Source: Chryseomicrobium sp. FSL W7-1435 (GTDB taxonomy: Bacteria; Bacillota; Bacilli; Bacillales_A; Planococcaceae). Taken from it: a stretch of DNA of 64,000 bases. Below the pieces are notes generated by a model. That model was not told the origin of the DNA. It was given only the letters and a program-made list of their open reading frames with translations, and ran no database searches. Within the stretch, counting starts at the first letter, position 1. The number at the start of each line of letters is the position of its first letter. The translations under genes and the position numbers were made by a program. Below, piece by piece: positions 10,309-18,574 of this stretch. The stretch is taken from NCBI RefSeq assembly GCF_038595005.1, contig NZ_CP151997.1, positions 930,001 to 994,000 of the forward strand. The letters are read 5' to 3'.

Positions 10309-10872
10309 ATGAGCTTTTATACAAATGAAGAGTTAAAAGAGATAGGGTTTAAATATGTGGGAAGAAATGTTAAAATATCAAAAAAATCCTCTTTTTATAA
10401 TGTAAAAAATATTTCTATTGGAGATAATACTAGAATTGATGATTTCTGTGTTATTTCTGCTGGTACTGGTGGTATTAAGATTGGAAAAAATGTTCATATC
10501 GCAGTATATTGCTCATTTATTGGTGAAGGTAGTATTATTTTAGAAGATTTCTCAGGTACTTCTTCAAGAGTGGCTATTTACTCTAGTAACGATGATTATT
10601 CTGGAGATTATTTGACAAACCCAACATTACCAGCTATCTACACAAATGTGACGGTAGGAGACGTAATTCTTAAAAAGCATGCTCTTATAGGAGCAGGATC
10701 AATTGTTTTGCCAAATGTTGTGATTGATGAAGGAGCAGCTGTAGCGAGTCTATCTCTTATAAACAATAATTGTGAAGCTTTTTATATTTATGCTGGTGTA
10801 CCCGCAAAGAAATTAAAAGCTAGGTCTAAAAAATTGTTAGAATTCGAAGAAAAATATCTTACTGAATATTAG
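10309..10872 (+). CDS. hexapeptide-repeat acyltransferase, likely dTDP-4-amino-sugar N-acyltransferase
   Basis: A 187-residue left-handed beta-helix protein with repeated hexapeptides (ISIGDN, IKIGKN, LIGAGS, VVIDEG) and the AGVPAKKLKAR ending common to this acyltransferase class. A histidine in KNVHIAVYC is a candidate catalytic base. Neighbouring genes make a dTDP-4-amino sugar, and a MaoC hydratase follows directly, so the acyl donor may be a 3-hydroxyacyl-CoA rather than acetyl-CoA. AAGGAGATGA precedes the ATG. An O-acetyltransferase role cannot be excluded. Confidence 0.72.
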   Translation: MSFYTNEELKEIGFKYVGRNVKISKKSSFYNVKNISIGDNTRIDDFCVISAGTGGIKIGKNVHIAVYCSFIGEGSIILEDFSGTSSRVAIYSSNDDYSGDYLTNPTLPAIYTNVTVGDVILKKHALIGAGSIVLPNVVIDEGAAVASLSLINNNCEAFYIYAGVPAKKLKARSKKLLEFEEKYLTEY

Positions 10873-10889
10873 AATGTAGGGAGGAAATT

Positions 10890-11294
10890 ATGTATATTGG
10901 TCAAACGGCTTTTTTAGAAAGAACTTTTGAGGAAAGTGATATTATTAATTTTGCTAATCTCACACTAGACACTAACCCAGTTCATTTAGACGAAGGCTTT
11001 GCAAAACATACAAGGTTTAAAAAGAGAATAGCACATGGTTTGTTAACTGGAAGTTTAATCGGGGCAGTACTTGGGACAAAACTACCTGGTAGTGGAGCAG
11101 TTCTTCTTAAACAATCTTTCAATTTTAAGGAACCAGTATTTGTAGGTGACCGTGTTAAAGCTGTTTTAGAAGTTACCGAGATTAATGAAAAATCAATTGG
11201 TAAGATAGTAAAAATAAAATCCAGATGTTTTAACCAATTTGAAATCATAGTATTAGATGGAGAGTCAACACTGTTGATAAGTGCAATTAAATAA
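10890..11294 (+). CDS. MaoC/PhaJ-like (R)-specific enoyl-CoA hydratase
   Basis: A 134-residue single hot-dog-fold hydratase. It carries the hydratase-2 motif at residues 27-32, DTNPVH, with the catalytic Asp and His, followed by RIAHGLLTGSLIGAVLG. In the family these enzymes hydrate enoyl-CoA to (R)-3-hydroxyacyl-CoA. It is placed between the acyltransferase and rfbB with a GGGAGG site. That suggests it supplies the hydroxyacyl group for the amino sugar, as the enoyl-CoA hydratase of the anthrose operon is thought to do. Confidence 0.82.
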   Translation: MYIGQTAFLERTFEESDIINFANLTLDTNPVHLDEGFAKHTRFKKRIAHGLLTGSLIGAVLGTKLPGSGAVLLKQSFNFKEPVFVGDRVKAVLEVTEINEKSIGKIVKIKSRCFNQFEIIVLDGESTLLISAIK

Positions 11295-11330
11295 TACGTT
11301 TATTACTAAAATTGTATGAGGTGATTATTG

Positions 11331-12338
11331 GTGAAGAAAGTAAAAATTTTAGTTACAGGAGGGGCAGGTTTCATTGGTGGGAATTTTATTCACTTCATGT
11401 TAAAAAAATACTCCCATTATAGAATCTATAATCTAGATGCCCTTACCTATGCCGGTGACCTTACAAAACATAAAGAATTTGAGACAAATTCAAACTATAA
11501 ATTTGTGAAAGGAGATATAACTAATCGCGAAGAGCTTCTCCAATTGTTTGAAGTGGAAAAATTTGATTATGTTGTCCATTTCGCAGCAGAGAGCCATGTG
11601 GACCGTTCAATTATTGATCCAGGTATTTTTGTGAAAACAAATGTAATTGGTACTCAAAATCTTTTGGATGCTGCGAGACAATACGGTATTAAGAAGTTTG
11701 TGCATGTTTCAACAGATGAAGTTTATGGTGAACTTGATTTGGATCCTACAACTTTTTTTACTGAAGATACTCCGCTTCAACCAAACAGTCCGTATAGTGC
11801 AAGCAAAGCTTCTTCTGATTTATTAGTACGAGCTTATCACGAAACATATAAGTTGCCAGTCAATATTACTCGTTGTTCAAATAACTATGGGCCATACCAT
11901 TTCCCGGAAAAGTTGATTCCTTTAACTATCTCTCGTGTATTAAATGATGAGAAGGTCCCAATATATGGAGATGGCAAAAATATTCGTGATTGGTTACATG
12001 TATTAGATCATTGCTCAGCGATTGATTTAGTGATGCACGATGGTGTAAACGGTGAAGTTTACAACGTAGGTGGTCATAATGAAAAAACAAATCTAGAAGT
12101 TGTTCAAACAATCATTAAAGCTCTAGGGAAATCTGAAGAATTGATTTTATTCGTTGAAGACCGTTTAGGACATGATAAAAGGTACGCAATTGATCCATCA
12201 AAGTTAGAAAAACTTGGTTGGAAATCTATATATAATTTCGACACGGGTATTGCACAGACTATTCAATGGTATGTGGAGAATGAACAATGGTGGAATGAAA
12301 TTCTTAATGGAGATTACCAAAAGTATTTCGAAAAATAA
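11331..12338 (+). CDS. rfbB: dTDP-glucose 4,6-dehydratase
   Basis: A 335-residue extended SDR with GGAGFIGGNF at the N terminus, FAAESHVDRSI, STDEVYGE and the catalytic YSASK. This is the standard RmlB signature. It converts dTDP-glucose to dTDP-4-keto-6-deoxyglucose, the substrate of the aminotransferase upstream. GTG at 11331 has AGGTGA six bases upstream; a TTG one codon earlier is too close to that site. Confidence 0.95.
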   Translation: MKKVKILVTGGAGFIGGNFIHFMLKKYSHYRIYNLDALTYAGDLTKHKEFETNSNYKFVKGDITNREELLQLFEVEKFDYVVHFAAESHVDRSIIDPGIFVKTNVIGTQNLLDAARQYGIKKFVHVSTDEVYGELDLDPTTFFTEDTPLQPNSPYSASKASSDLLVRAYHETYKLPVNITRCSNNYGPYHFPEKLIPLTISRVLNDEKVPIYGDGKNIRDWLHVLDHCSAIDLVMHDGVNGEVYNVGGHNEKTNLEVVQTIIKALGKSEELILFVEDRLGHDKRYAIDPSKLEKLGWKSIYNFDTGIAQTIQWYVENEQWWNEILNGDYQKYFEK

Positions 12339-12370
12339 TATAAATTAATTTGAATAAAAGGAGACTTTTT

Positions 12371-13594
12371 GTGTCTATAAATATTATAGGATTAGGATAT
12401 ATTGGCTTACCTACAGCACTAATCTTTGCGAAAAATGGAATCAAAGTAACAGGCACAGATTATAACAAAAAATTAGTAGAACAATTAAATAATACCCAAG
12501 TACCTTTTAAAGAAGAGGGACTAGAAGAGCTTTTTCAAGATGCTATAAATAATGGCATAAAATTTTCTACAGACTATATAAAAACTGATACGTATATCCT
12601 TGCTGTACCAACTCCCTATGTTGAGGAGAGCAAGAAGTTGGACCCTAAGTATGTGATTTCAGCGACTAATAGTGTGCTAGATGTTTGTGAAAAGGGTGCT
12701 GCTATTATTATCGAATCTACTATAGCACCGGGTACGATAGATCGATATATTCGACCGATAATTGAAGATAGAGGATTAGTCATTGGAGAAGATGTGCATT
12801 TACTTCACGCACCTGAAAGAATCATTCCTGGTAACATGGTGTATGAACTTGAGAATAACTCAAGAACTATTGGCGCAGATAATCCTGAAATTGGAGAAAA
12901 AATTAAAAAGCTATACGCTAATTTTTGTATGGCTGAAATTTTAGTAACTGATATTCGTTCTGCAGAGATGTCCAAAGTCGTTGAAAATACATTTAGAGAT
13001 ATCAACATAGCATTTGCTAACGAATTAACAAAAATCTGTAGATCAGATGGTATGGATGTTTATGAAATCATACGCATTGCTAACATGCATCCACGTGTGA
13101 ACATTCTTCAACCTGGACCTGGTGTAGGTGGTCATTGTATTTCAGTTGACCCGTGGTTCCTAGTAGGAGATTATCCAGATTTAACAAACATGATTTTAAC
13201 AGCACGAAAAACTAATGATTCAATGCCTGGGCATGTTTTAAAACGTATTCGCGATATCATGAGAGAACATAATATAATGGATATTACTAAAGTTGGACTT
13301 TATGGTTTAGCGTATAAAGAAGATGTAGATGATACTAGAGAAAGTCCTACATATCAATTGTTACATAGAATGGATGAACATCTTGCTTTCGGCGTAAAAG
13401 TGTTCGATCCCCTCATCAAAGAAGCTATTGTTGAGGAGCAATACCTAGAATTTGAGGAGTTCCTTGATGATGTAGAAATAGTTGTAGTGATGGTTGGTCA
13501 TAGTCATATTAAAGACAATGCAGCGAAGTTAAAAGGTAAGTTAGTGTTAGATACTAAAAATGTTATTAGTGATATGGATACATATAAATTATAG
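12371..13594 (+). CDS. wecC: UDP-N-acetyl-D-mannosamine dehydrogenase (WecC/CapL type)
   Basis: A 407-residue nucleotide-sugar dehydrogenase. It has the NAD-binding GLGYIGLPTA at the N terminus, the active-site GVGGHCISVDPW (catalytic Cys) and the C-terminal GLAYKEDVDDTRESP block. It oxidises UDP-ManNAc to UDP-ManNAcA for capsule assembly. The GTG at 12371 follows AAAGGAGA; an upstream in-frame TTG at 12350 has no site. It is followed by an mnaA homologue that should supply UDP-ManNAc but is truncated. The low GC of this gene contrasts sharply with mnaA. Confidence 0.85.
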   Translation: MSINIIGLGYIGLPTALIFAKNGIKVTGTDYNKKLVEQLNNTQVPFKEEGLEELFQDAINNGIKFSTDYIKTDTYILAVPTPYVEESKKLDPKYVISATNSVLDVCEKGAAIIIESTIAPGTIDRYIRPIIEDRGLVIGEDVHLLHAPERIIPGNMVYELENNSRTIGADNPEIGEKIKKLYANFCMAEILVTDIRSAEMSKVVENTFRDINIAFANELTKICRSDGMDVYEIIRIANMHPRVNILQPGPGVGGHCISVDPWFLVGDYPDLTNMILTARKTNDSMPGHVLKRIRDIMREHNIMDITKVGLYGLAYKEDVDDTRESPTYQLLHRMDEHLAFGVKVFDPLIKEAIVEEQYLEFEEFLDDVEIVVVMVGHSHIKDNAAKLKGKLVLDTKNVISDMDTYKL

Positions 13595-13608
13595 AAATGG
13601 GCGTTGAC

Positions 13609-14487
13609 ATGAAAAAGTGGAAGGTCATGACCATCTTCGGCACGCGTCCAGAAGCCATCAAGATGGCCCCGCTTGTGCTGGAGCTTCAAAAACAAGAGGA
13701 CATGGAATCGATTGTCGCTGTATCGGCGCAACACCGTCAGATGCTCGACCAAGTCCTGACGACGTTCAACATCAAACCGGACTATGACCTAAATGTGATG
13801 AAGGACCGTCAGACATTGTTCGATATCACAACGAACGTTCTGCATGGATTAAATAATGTGATGAAAGAGGCGAAACCGGACATTGTACTCGTCCATGGAG
13901 ACACATCGACAACATTCGTTGGAAGCCTCGCTGCATTCTATAATCAGATCGCAATCGGTCACGTCGAGGCAGGCCTTCGTACAGGCAACAAATATTCACC
14001 GTACCCAGAAGAGATGAACCGTCAGCTGTCAGGTATTCTCGCCGACATTCATTTTGCACCAACCGAGATATCTGCTGAAAATTTGCGTGCAGAAAACAAG
14101 GCGGAAGAGCGGATTGTCGTAACAGGCAACACGGCCATTGATGCGTTGAAGACGACAGTGCGTGACGAGTACACGCATCCGATCCTCGATACGATCGGCG
14201 ACGACCGCATGATTTTGCTAACAGCTCATCGCCGTGAGAACTTGGGCGAACCGATGCGCAATTTCTTCCGTGCGATTAACCGACTGCTCAAAGCACATAT
14301 TGATATTCAAGTCGTCTACCCTGTGCACATGAATCCAGTAGTGCGTGAAATTGCGAATGAAGTACTTGGCAATAACCCGCGCGTGCACTTGATCGAGCCA
14401 CTTAAAATAGGTGCCTGTCCCAAAAATGATTCTGACATTCATGATTATTCACCATATATGCAAGGTGGATGCGCATTGCTGCATTGA
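13609..14487 (+). pseudogene. mnaA: UDP-GlcNAc 2-epimerase (MnaA), C terminus lost at a REP1 junction
   Basis: Codons from 13609 read as a normal non-hydrolysing UDP-GlcNAc 2-epimerase (MTIFGTRPEAIKMAPL, HVEAGLRTGN, LLTAHRRENLG) up to RVHLIEPL at 14403. There a REP1 palindrome starts and the frame continues for only 28 unrelated residues. The family is about 370-380 residues, so roughly the last 100 are missing, including the SDSGG substrate-binding block. The missing 3' part is not seen elsewhere in the window. An in-frame ATG at 13597 exists, but the family start fits 13609. Base composition is clearly more GC-rich than the capsule genes before it. UDP-ManNAc would have to come from another locus. 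Confidence 0.85.
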
Positions 14488-14550
14488 ATATTGTATAACC
14501 ATGAATTGTGTTGGAATATCTTGTGTGATGCCTTTTGGAAAGCCTTCCCA
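14404..14550 (+). repeat. REP1 palindromic element, copy a
   Basis: It starts AAAATAGGTGCCTGTCCC and keeps the conserved core (ATTCTGACATTCATGA, then CATGAATTGTGTTGGAATA). The right arm has decayed: where other copies read GGGACAGGTACCTTTTGG this one has GTGTGATGCCTTTTGG. It terminates mnaA. Confidence 0.85.
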
Positions 14551-14574
14551 CCCCATTCTTAAAATTATTGCGGT

Positions 14575-14621
14575 TGGGTGCGATAAAAAACCAATGCTTA
14601 CTTATTCTTTTATGGAAAAGG
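14575..14621 (-). pseudogene. short fragment matching the 3' end of the membrane-protein gene at 26.7 kb
   Basis: Read on the minus strand this stretch encodes RISKHWFFIAP, almost the same as the C-terminal RISKHWFFSRTQP of the gene at 26674-27264. Only about 45 bp remain, wedged between REP1 copy a and an IS21 end. It is probably a relic of a second copy of that gene. Confidence 0.5.
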
Positions 14622-15284
14622 TGTAACCGTCAAGTATAATTGAACATATTTTGCTCATTAAGGGTGGACACTTTTAGTCATTAAAGATTTTTTGTTGGTT
14701 CTTCAACCGATGGCTGTCATTGTTCATGTGAATGATTTCTACTCTGTGAAGTAATCGATCCAGTATTGCAGTCATCATACCTTGGTTTCCAACTATTTCT
14801 GTCCATTCTTCAGGACTGCGGTTTGATGTCAAAATCAGCGACGATTGCTCGTAGAGCTGATGTATTAACTGGAAAAACAAGGTCGCTTCGCGTTGGTCCA
14901 TCGCCATATACATGATGTCGTCTATTATGACCAAATCTGAAGCGCGTAAGCGCTTCAATTGGATTTTGGACTTGTTTACATATTCTTCTGTCTTCAATAA
15001 AGTGATAAGTTCTCCCATCGTCACAAAGCTCACCTGATACCCCTTTTGAATCGCTTCGATACCTAATCCTACAGATAGAAGAGTTTTCCCAGCACCAGGC
15101 GGTCCGAGTAGAATCAGATTGTAGTTCTGTTCCAGCCACTCATATTCTCTCAACTGCTTTAGCTGCCTTTCTGAGAGTGCATCTTGCTCTTCTAGGTGAA
15201 ACATATGGAGAGGGCGATGGAACGGGAACTTTGCCCAGTTCAATCTCTTCTCTATACTTTTTTCTTCACGTCTCTTAATTTCTT
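14622..15284 (-). mobile_element. truncated IS21-like element (right end plus istB)
   Basis: The outer end begins TGTAACCGTCAAGTATAATT at 14622 and the istB reading frame ends at 14674. The element is cut at 15284/15285 by the start of REP1 copy b, so istA and the other end are missing. A second copy of the same end sequence lies at 15795 and a related one at 16197, each also bounded by REP1. Confidence 0.75.
14674..15284 (-). pseudogene. istB: IS21 helper ATPase IstB, 5'-truncated
   Basis: The frame encodes an AAA ATPase with Walker A GPPGAGKT, Walker B LVIIDDIMYM and LTSNRSPEEW, typical of IS21 IstB, ending KIFND. IstB is usually about 250 residues. Here translation is open back to 15282 (EIKRREEKSIEKRLNWAKFPF), where a stop in the adjoining REP1 boundary closes it. 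About the first 45 family residues are absent. A TTG at 15243 could give a 189-residue fragment, but no ribosome site is evident, so I treat it as a relic. Confidence 0.8.
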
Positions 15285-15435
15285 AAAATAGGTACCTGTC
15301 CCAAAAACAATTCGGACAATGAAGATTATTCACTGGGTATGCACTGGGAACCCGCATTCCTGTGTTAAAAACTGGATAAACATAAATCGTGTTGAAGTTG
15401 TGTGGGGTCCAGGTACCTTTTGGGAGCCGCTTCCA
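15285..15435 (+). repeat. REP1 element, copy b
   Basis: A full-length copy with left arm AATAGGTACCTGTCCCAAAA and right arm CCAGGTACCTTTTGGGAGC. It is closely similar to copies c and d, with which it forms a subfamily (AACCCGCATTCCTGTGTTAA in the centre). Confidence 0.88.
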
Positions 15436-15461
15436 GTTGTAGTAGGAAGGTTGTTTGAAAC

Positions 15462-15610
15462 TAGGTACCTGTTGTCCCAAAAACAATTCGGACAATGAAG
15501 ATTATTCACTGGGTATGCACTAGAAACCCGCATTCCTGTGTTAAAAACTGGATAAACATAAATTGTGTTGAAGTTGTGTGAGTACCAGGTACCTTTTGGG
15601 GGCTGCTTCC
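15462..15610 (+). repeat. REP1 element, copy c
   Basis: A second member of the local subfamily, in direct orientation 26 bp after copy b. The left arm carries a three-base insertion (GGTACCTGTTGTCCC). The right arm GTACCAGGTACCTTTTGG is intact. Confidence 0.88.
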
Positions 15611-15658
15611 AATTGTAGTGGAGTGGTGATTGTCAGTAAGAGCAGTGAGTTAATCACT

Positions 15659-15785
15659 AAATAGGTACCTGTCCCAAAAACAATTCGGACATTCAAGACT
15701 ATTCACTTGATATGCACTGGGAACCCGCATTCCTGTGTTAAAAACTGGATAAACATAAATTGTGTTGAAGTTGTGTGGGTACCAG
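15659..15785 (+). repeat. REP1 element, copy d, right arm lost
   Basis: A third direct copy. It runs normally to GTTGTGTGGGTACCAG, then changes to unrelated sequence nine bases before an IS21 end at 15795, so the right palindrome arm is missing. Confidence 0.85.
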
Positions 15786-15794
15786 TGATCGACC

Positions 15795-15866
15795 TGTAAC
15801 CGTCAACTACAATTGAACATATTTTGCTCATTAAGAGTGGACACTTTTAGTCATTAAAGATTTTTC
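15795..15866 (-). mobile_element. IS21-like end, fragment
   Basis: It repeats the end at 14622 almost base for base (TGTAACCGTCAACTACAATT and a TTAAGAGTGGACACTTTTAG segment) and includes the last few istB codons. It is then cut by REP1 copy e after about 70 bp. Confidence 0.8.
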
Positions 15867-16017
15867 AAAATAGGTGCCTGTCCCAAAAAAGATTCTGACA
15901 TTCATGACTATTCAAGAGATATACAATATGGACCCGCATTGCTACATTGAATATCATATAAACATGAATTGTGTTGGAATAGTTTGGGGGACAGGTACCT
16001 TTTGGAAGTCCATTCCA
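15867..16017 (+). repeat. REP1 element, copy e
   Basis: A full copy with both arms (AATAGGTGCCTGTCCCAAAA, then GGGGACAGGTACCTTTTGGA). It is directly followed by a remnant of the RAYT gene 3' region, in the same arrangement as at 20.6 kb. Confidence 0.9.
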
Positions 16018-16195
16018 GAAGGTACCAAGGACTGACGGAAAAGCGCTTCGCACAGCATTCATCTATATATACGTATCAAGTTGAACAGTCCGATGAGGGC
16101 TGTTCTTTTTCTGGAGTAAAAGTCCTCATACCGCGAAGTCTCTTGCTTTTCAATTCAAGACTTTTGAAAGGCACAAGTGCCTGCGAAGGCTCCTC
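16018..16195 (-). pseudogene. remnant of RAYT 3' end and its REP1-linked tail
   Basis: Sequence from GACTGACGGAAAAGCGCTTC to GCACAAGTGCCTGCGAAGGC parallels 20640-20815, where the same bases form the tail and C-terminal codons of RAYT1. Only the last ~40 codons of the transposase frame are represented, and they contain a stop. This shows that a REP1-RAYT unit once sat here. Confidence 0.7.
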
Positions 16196-16196
16196 T

Positions 16197-16383
16197 TGTA
16201 ACCGTCAAGTATAATTTGTATTTGGCAAGTAAGAAATGTATGAAATGGCAATTAAAAATGTTGCTTGCCAGATGCATCTCTCCACCATATTTAATTATTC
16301 ATCAATGATTCCTTCATTCGATTGCTTGGCCCTTTAAATACGACCAGATGTGAGTGATGGATCAAACGATCGATTACGGCCTC
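16197..16383 (-). pseudogene. IS21-like end with istB C-terminal fragment (second IS type)
   Basis: It starts TGTAACCGTCAAGTATAATT but then diverges from the other IS21 ends. Read on the minus strand, 16288-16383 encodes EAVIDRLIHHSHLVVFKG...MKESLMN, the C terminus of an IstB protein. The frame is cut at 16384 by REP1 copy f. Confidence 0.72.
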
Positions 16384-16533
16384 AAAATAGGTGCCTGTCC
16401 CAAAAACAATTCTGACATTCATGACTATTCATGAAATATGCAAGTTGGACCCGCATTGCTACGTTGAATACCGCATAACCATGAAATGTATTGGAATAGT
16501 GTGGGGGACAGGTACTTTTTGGAAGTCCGTTCC
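16384..16533 (+). repeat. REP1 element, copy f
   Basis: A full copy, left arm AATAGGTGCCTGTCCC and right arm GGGGGACAGGTACTTTTTGG, with the linked tail CGTTCCAGAAGGTGCCACC. The following ~120 bp hold nothing I recognise. Confidence 0.88.
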
Positions 16534-16659
16534 AGAAGGTGCCACCTAGCAATTTCATTTAGTAATCCAGCAATTCAAGCTGATACATACCTAGGTGAAA
16601 CAAGTGGCGCTTTTGTAATCTGCTTCTATCAGTGGCTAAGTAGTTAGCATTATAGGTAG

Positions 16660-17288
16660 TCAATAGCTAAAGAGGATATAGAATTATCCGGTGAGCTGAT
16701 GGCTGATTTTGTCCAGCAGTTGCTGGATTTTTGTCTGAAAAGAAATAGTTGCATGCAGCCGTACCATTTCCCTACCTCTGCCTTGACGGAAATTTGGCTG
16801 TCGTTCCTGGGCTGGAGCATCCTTATTCTCTATTTGACCATCTAGGTGACCGTACCGATCTTGAACCGGTTGAACTGACACCGATGGAAGTGGTGAAGCG
16901 GGCTAGTGAAAGCTACTTTTTAGAGCTGCCAGAATACAAAAAGCTCGCGATGTATTTAGAGGAAATGACTAAATTAGATCCAGACGAGGTCGAATCAGTG
17001 CTGTTCGATTTCGGAGTGGAGTTGAATAATCAGGTTCCATTCAATGAATTAGTAAACGAGATGTTCAAGGATTTAACCTTGCTTACTCCGGGAATTATGC
17101 AGGAAACAATCCGGTTAGCAAAGGCAGCACAACATGTGACACCGCACTATGCTTTGAAAGGGCACACGCCAGGAGCACTTTTCCAAGAAGAAAAACAGCA
17201 AACCCCGATTCAGCCCCCAACAGAAATCGGTCGAAACGAAAAATGCCCATGTGGAAGTGGGAAGAAGTACAAGAAATGTTGTATGTAA
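16660..17288 (+). pseudogene. SEC-C motif protein paralogue 1, 5'-truncated and frameshifted
   Basis: The C-terminal 165 codons (PYLCLDGNLAVVPGLEHPYS to CPCGSGKKYKKCC) align with the intact paralogues that follow. Upstream, the matching sequence is in another frame (ADFVQQLLDFCLKRNSCMQP from 16660 on), so a frameshift lies near 16770, and the first half of the gene is missing. The SEC-C zinc-binding tail (CxCx8CC) is intact. An ATG at 16749 could express a fragment, but the frameshift argues for a pseudogene. Confidence 0.7.
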
Positions 17289-17409
17289 TTTCCATTTCGT
17301 CCGTCGGGGTCACCGACGGGCATTCTGGGTTTCGCTGGAAAACAATGACCACACATCCCAGGCGCAATTTCTGATAGAATGAGAACATCAATTATTAGGG
17401 GGGCGTCCC

Positions 17410-18561
17410 GTGTATTTGGAAGAAGAGCTATTCCAAGAATTTAAGAAAGTATTTAAGAAGTTTGAAAAACAATGGAGTCAACCGATTGACCCTGATATTC
17501 AGTACAGAGAAGCACTTAATAGATTCTCTAAAGTCGAATTGGACGAGGTGCGAAAAGAAATCGAACTAAAAAACGCCAGTCAGTTGTCAAAAGCCAAACT
17601 GGGTGACGTGCTTGCTTCCGAGAAAATATTTGTGCTTGACAACTGGTTGCCATACCTAACGACTAAGCAGACCAAAACGCTGCGAAAAGTAGCTGGTCAG
17701 GGAAGAGAAACCATCGAGAAGCTTCAAGTGAGTGACCCCATATGGTGGCGCATGACGACGCTCATGATTCCGGGGACAGTAGGTGACGAGTTTGTCATGG
17801 TCGTTCCTGAAGACTTACGTGAAGAGATTTTACTATCAACGACCGGATCTAACTTTATGGAACAGGCAAAGAAAAATGATCAAATCGTCAAAATTGCGAG
17901 CGGGTTCGCGAGTACATACGGCGTCGTCGAATTTTCAACTTTTTATAAAGGCCTCATGAACTATGGCATCTTGAACGAGTCTGATGATTCATATCGTACA
18001 AAAAATCTTTTGTGGAAACAACAAGCCTACCAAATGACCTATCATATGGATGGACACCTTTTAGGTTCGTCTCGTATCTTAGACCTGTACGATTTCTACG
18101 CCTATACCCAAACAGCATCGGGAAAAGAGCCTGTTGAACTAAGCCTAGCGCAGCTAATGTCTCGTGGAAGCACAGACTACTTTCATACCATTCCGGCCTA
18201 TAAGAACTTACGCCGCCAGTTAACTGGCAAATATCAACTCCCTCTCCTTCAAGCAGACGAATTTTTAAACAATATTTACTCCTCTCTAATCCAAGACGAT
18301 ATTCCGGATTTCTTCATAGAACAACTAACGAATACCATTACAGTGAAGTCAATCGATGATGCGAACGAACTCTTTGATCTCCTTCATGAAGCCACCGAAC
18401 ACACCCCTAGTTGGGGGCTGAAAGGTCACCTACCAAAAGACGTGAAGAAAGAACAAGAGAAACAATCCAAAGTAGCCCCGTCCCAAGCGCCACCAAGACG
18501 CAACGACCTCTGCCCATGCGGAAGTGGGAAGAAATACAAGAAGTGTTGTCAAAATAAATGA
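17410..18561 (+). CDS. SEC-C zinc-motif protein, paralogue 2
   Basis: A 383-residue protein of unknown function ending in the SEC-C motif CPCGSGKKYKKCC, which in SecA and many other proteins binds one zinc. The body is mostly helical with no enzyme motif I recognise; a central segment, PIWWRMTTLMIPGTVGDEFV, is shared in outline with paralogue 3. The start is GTG with a GGGGGGCG stretch upstream. It precedes paralogue 3 by 13 bases, so the two are probably co-transcribed. Confidence 0.75.
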   Translation: MYLEEELFQEFKKVFKKFEKQWSQPIDPDIQYREALNRFSKVELDEVRKEIELKNASQLSKAKLGDVLASEKIFVLDNWLPYLTTKQTKTLRKVAGQGRETIEKLQVSDPIWWRMTTLMIPGTVGDEFVMVVPEDLREEILLSTTGSNFMEQAKKNDQIVKIASGFASTYGVVEFSTFYKGLMNYGILNESDDSYRTKNLLWKQQAYQMTYHMDGHLLGSSRILDLYDFYAYTQTASGKEPVELSLAQLMSRGSTDYFHTIPAYKNLRRQLTGKYQLPLLQADEFLNNIYSSLIQDDIPDFFIEQLTNTITVKSIDDANELFDLLHEATEHTPSWGLKGHLPKDVKKEQEKQSKVAPSQAPPRRNDLCPCGSGKKYKKCCQNK

Positions 18562-18574
18562 ACGAGGTGATCCG

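Noticed and set aside
15285-15785. CRISPR-like repeat array from three REP1 copies in a row
   Set aside because: The copies are ~150 bp palindromic elements with conserved cores; the gaps are short and irregular.
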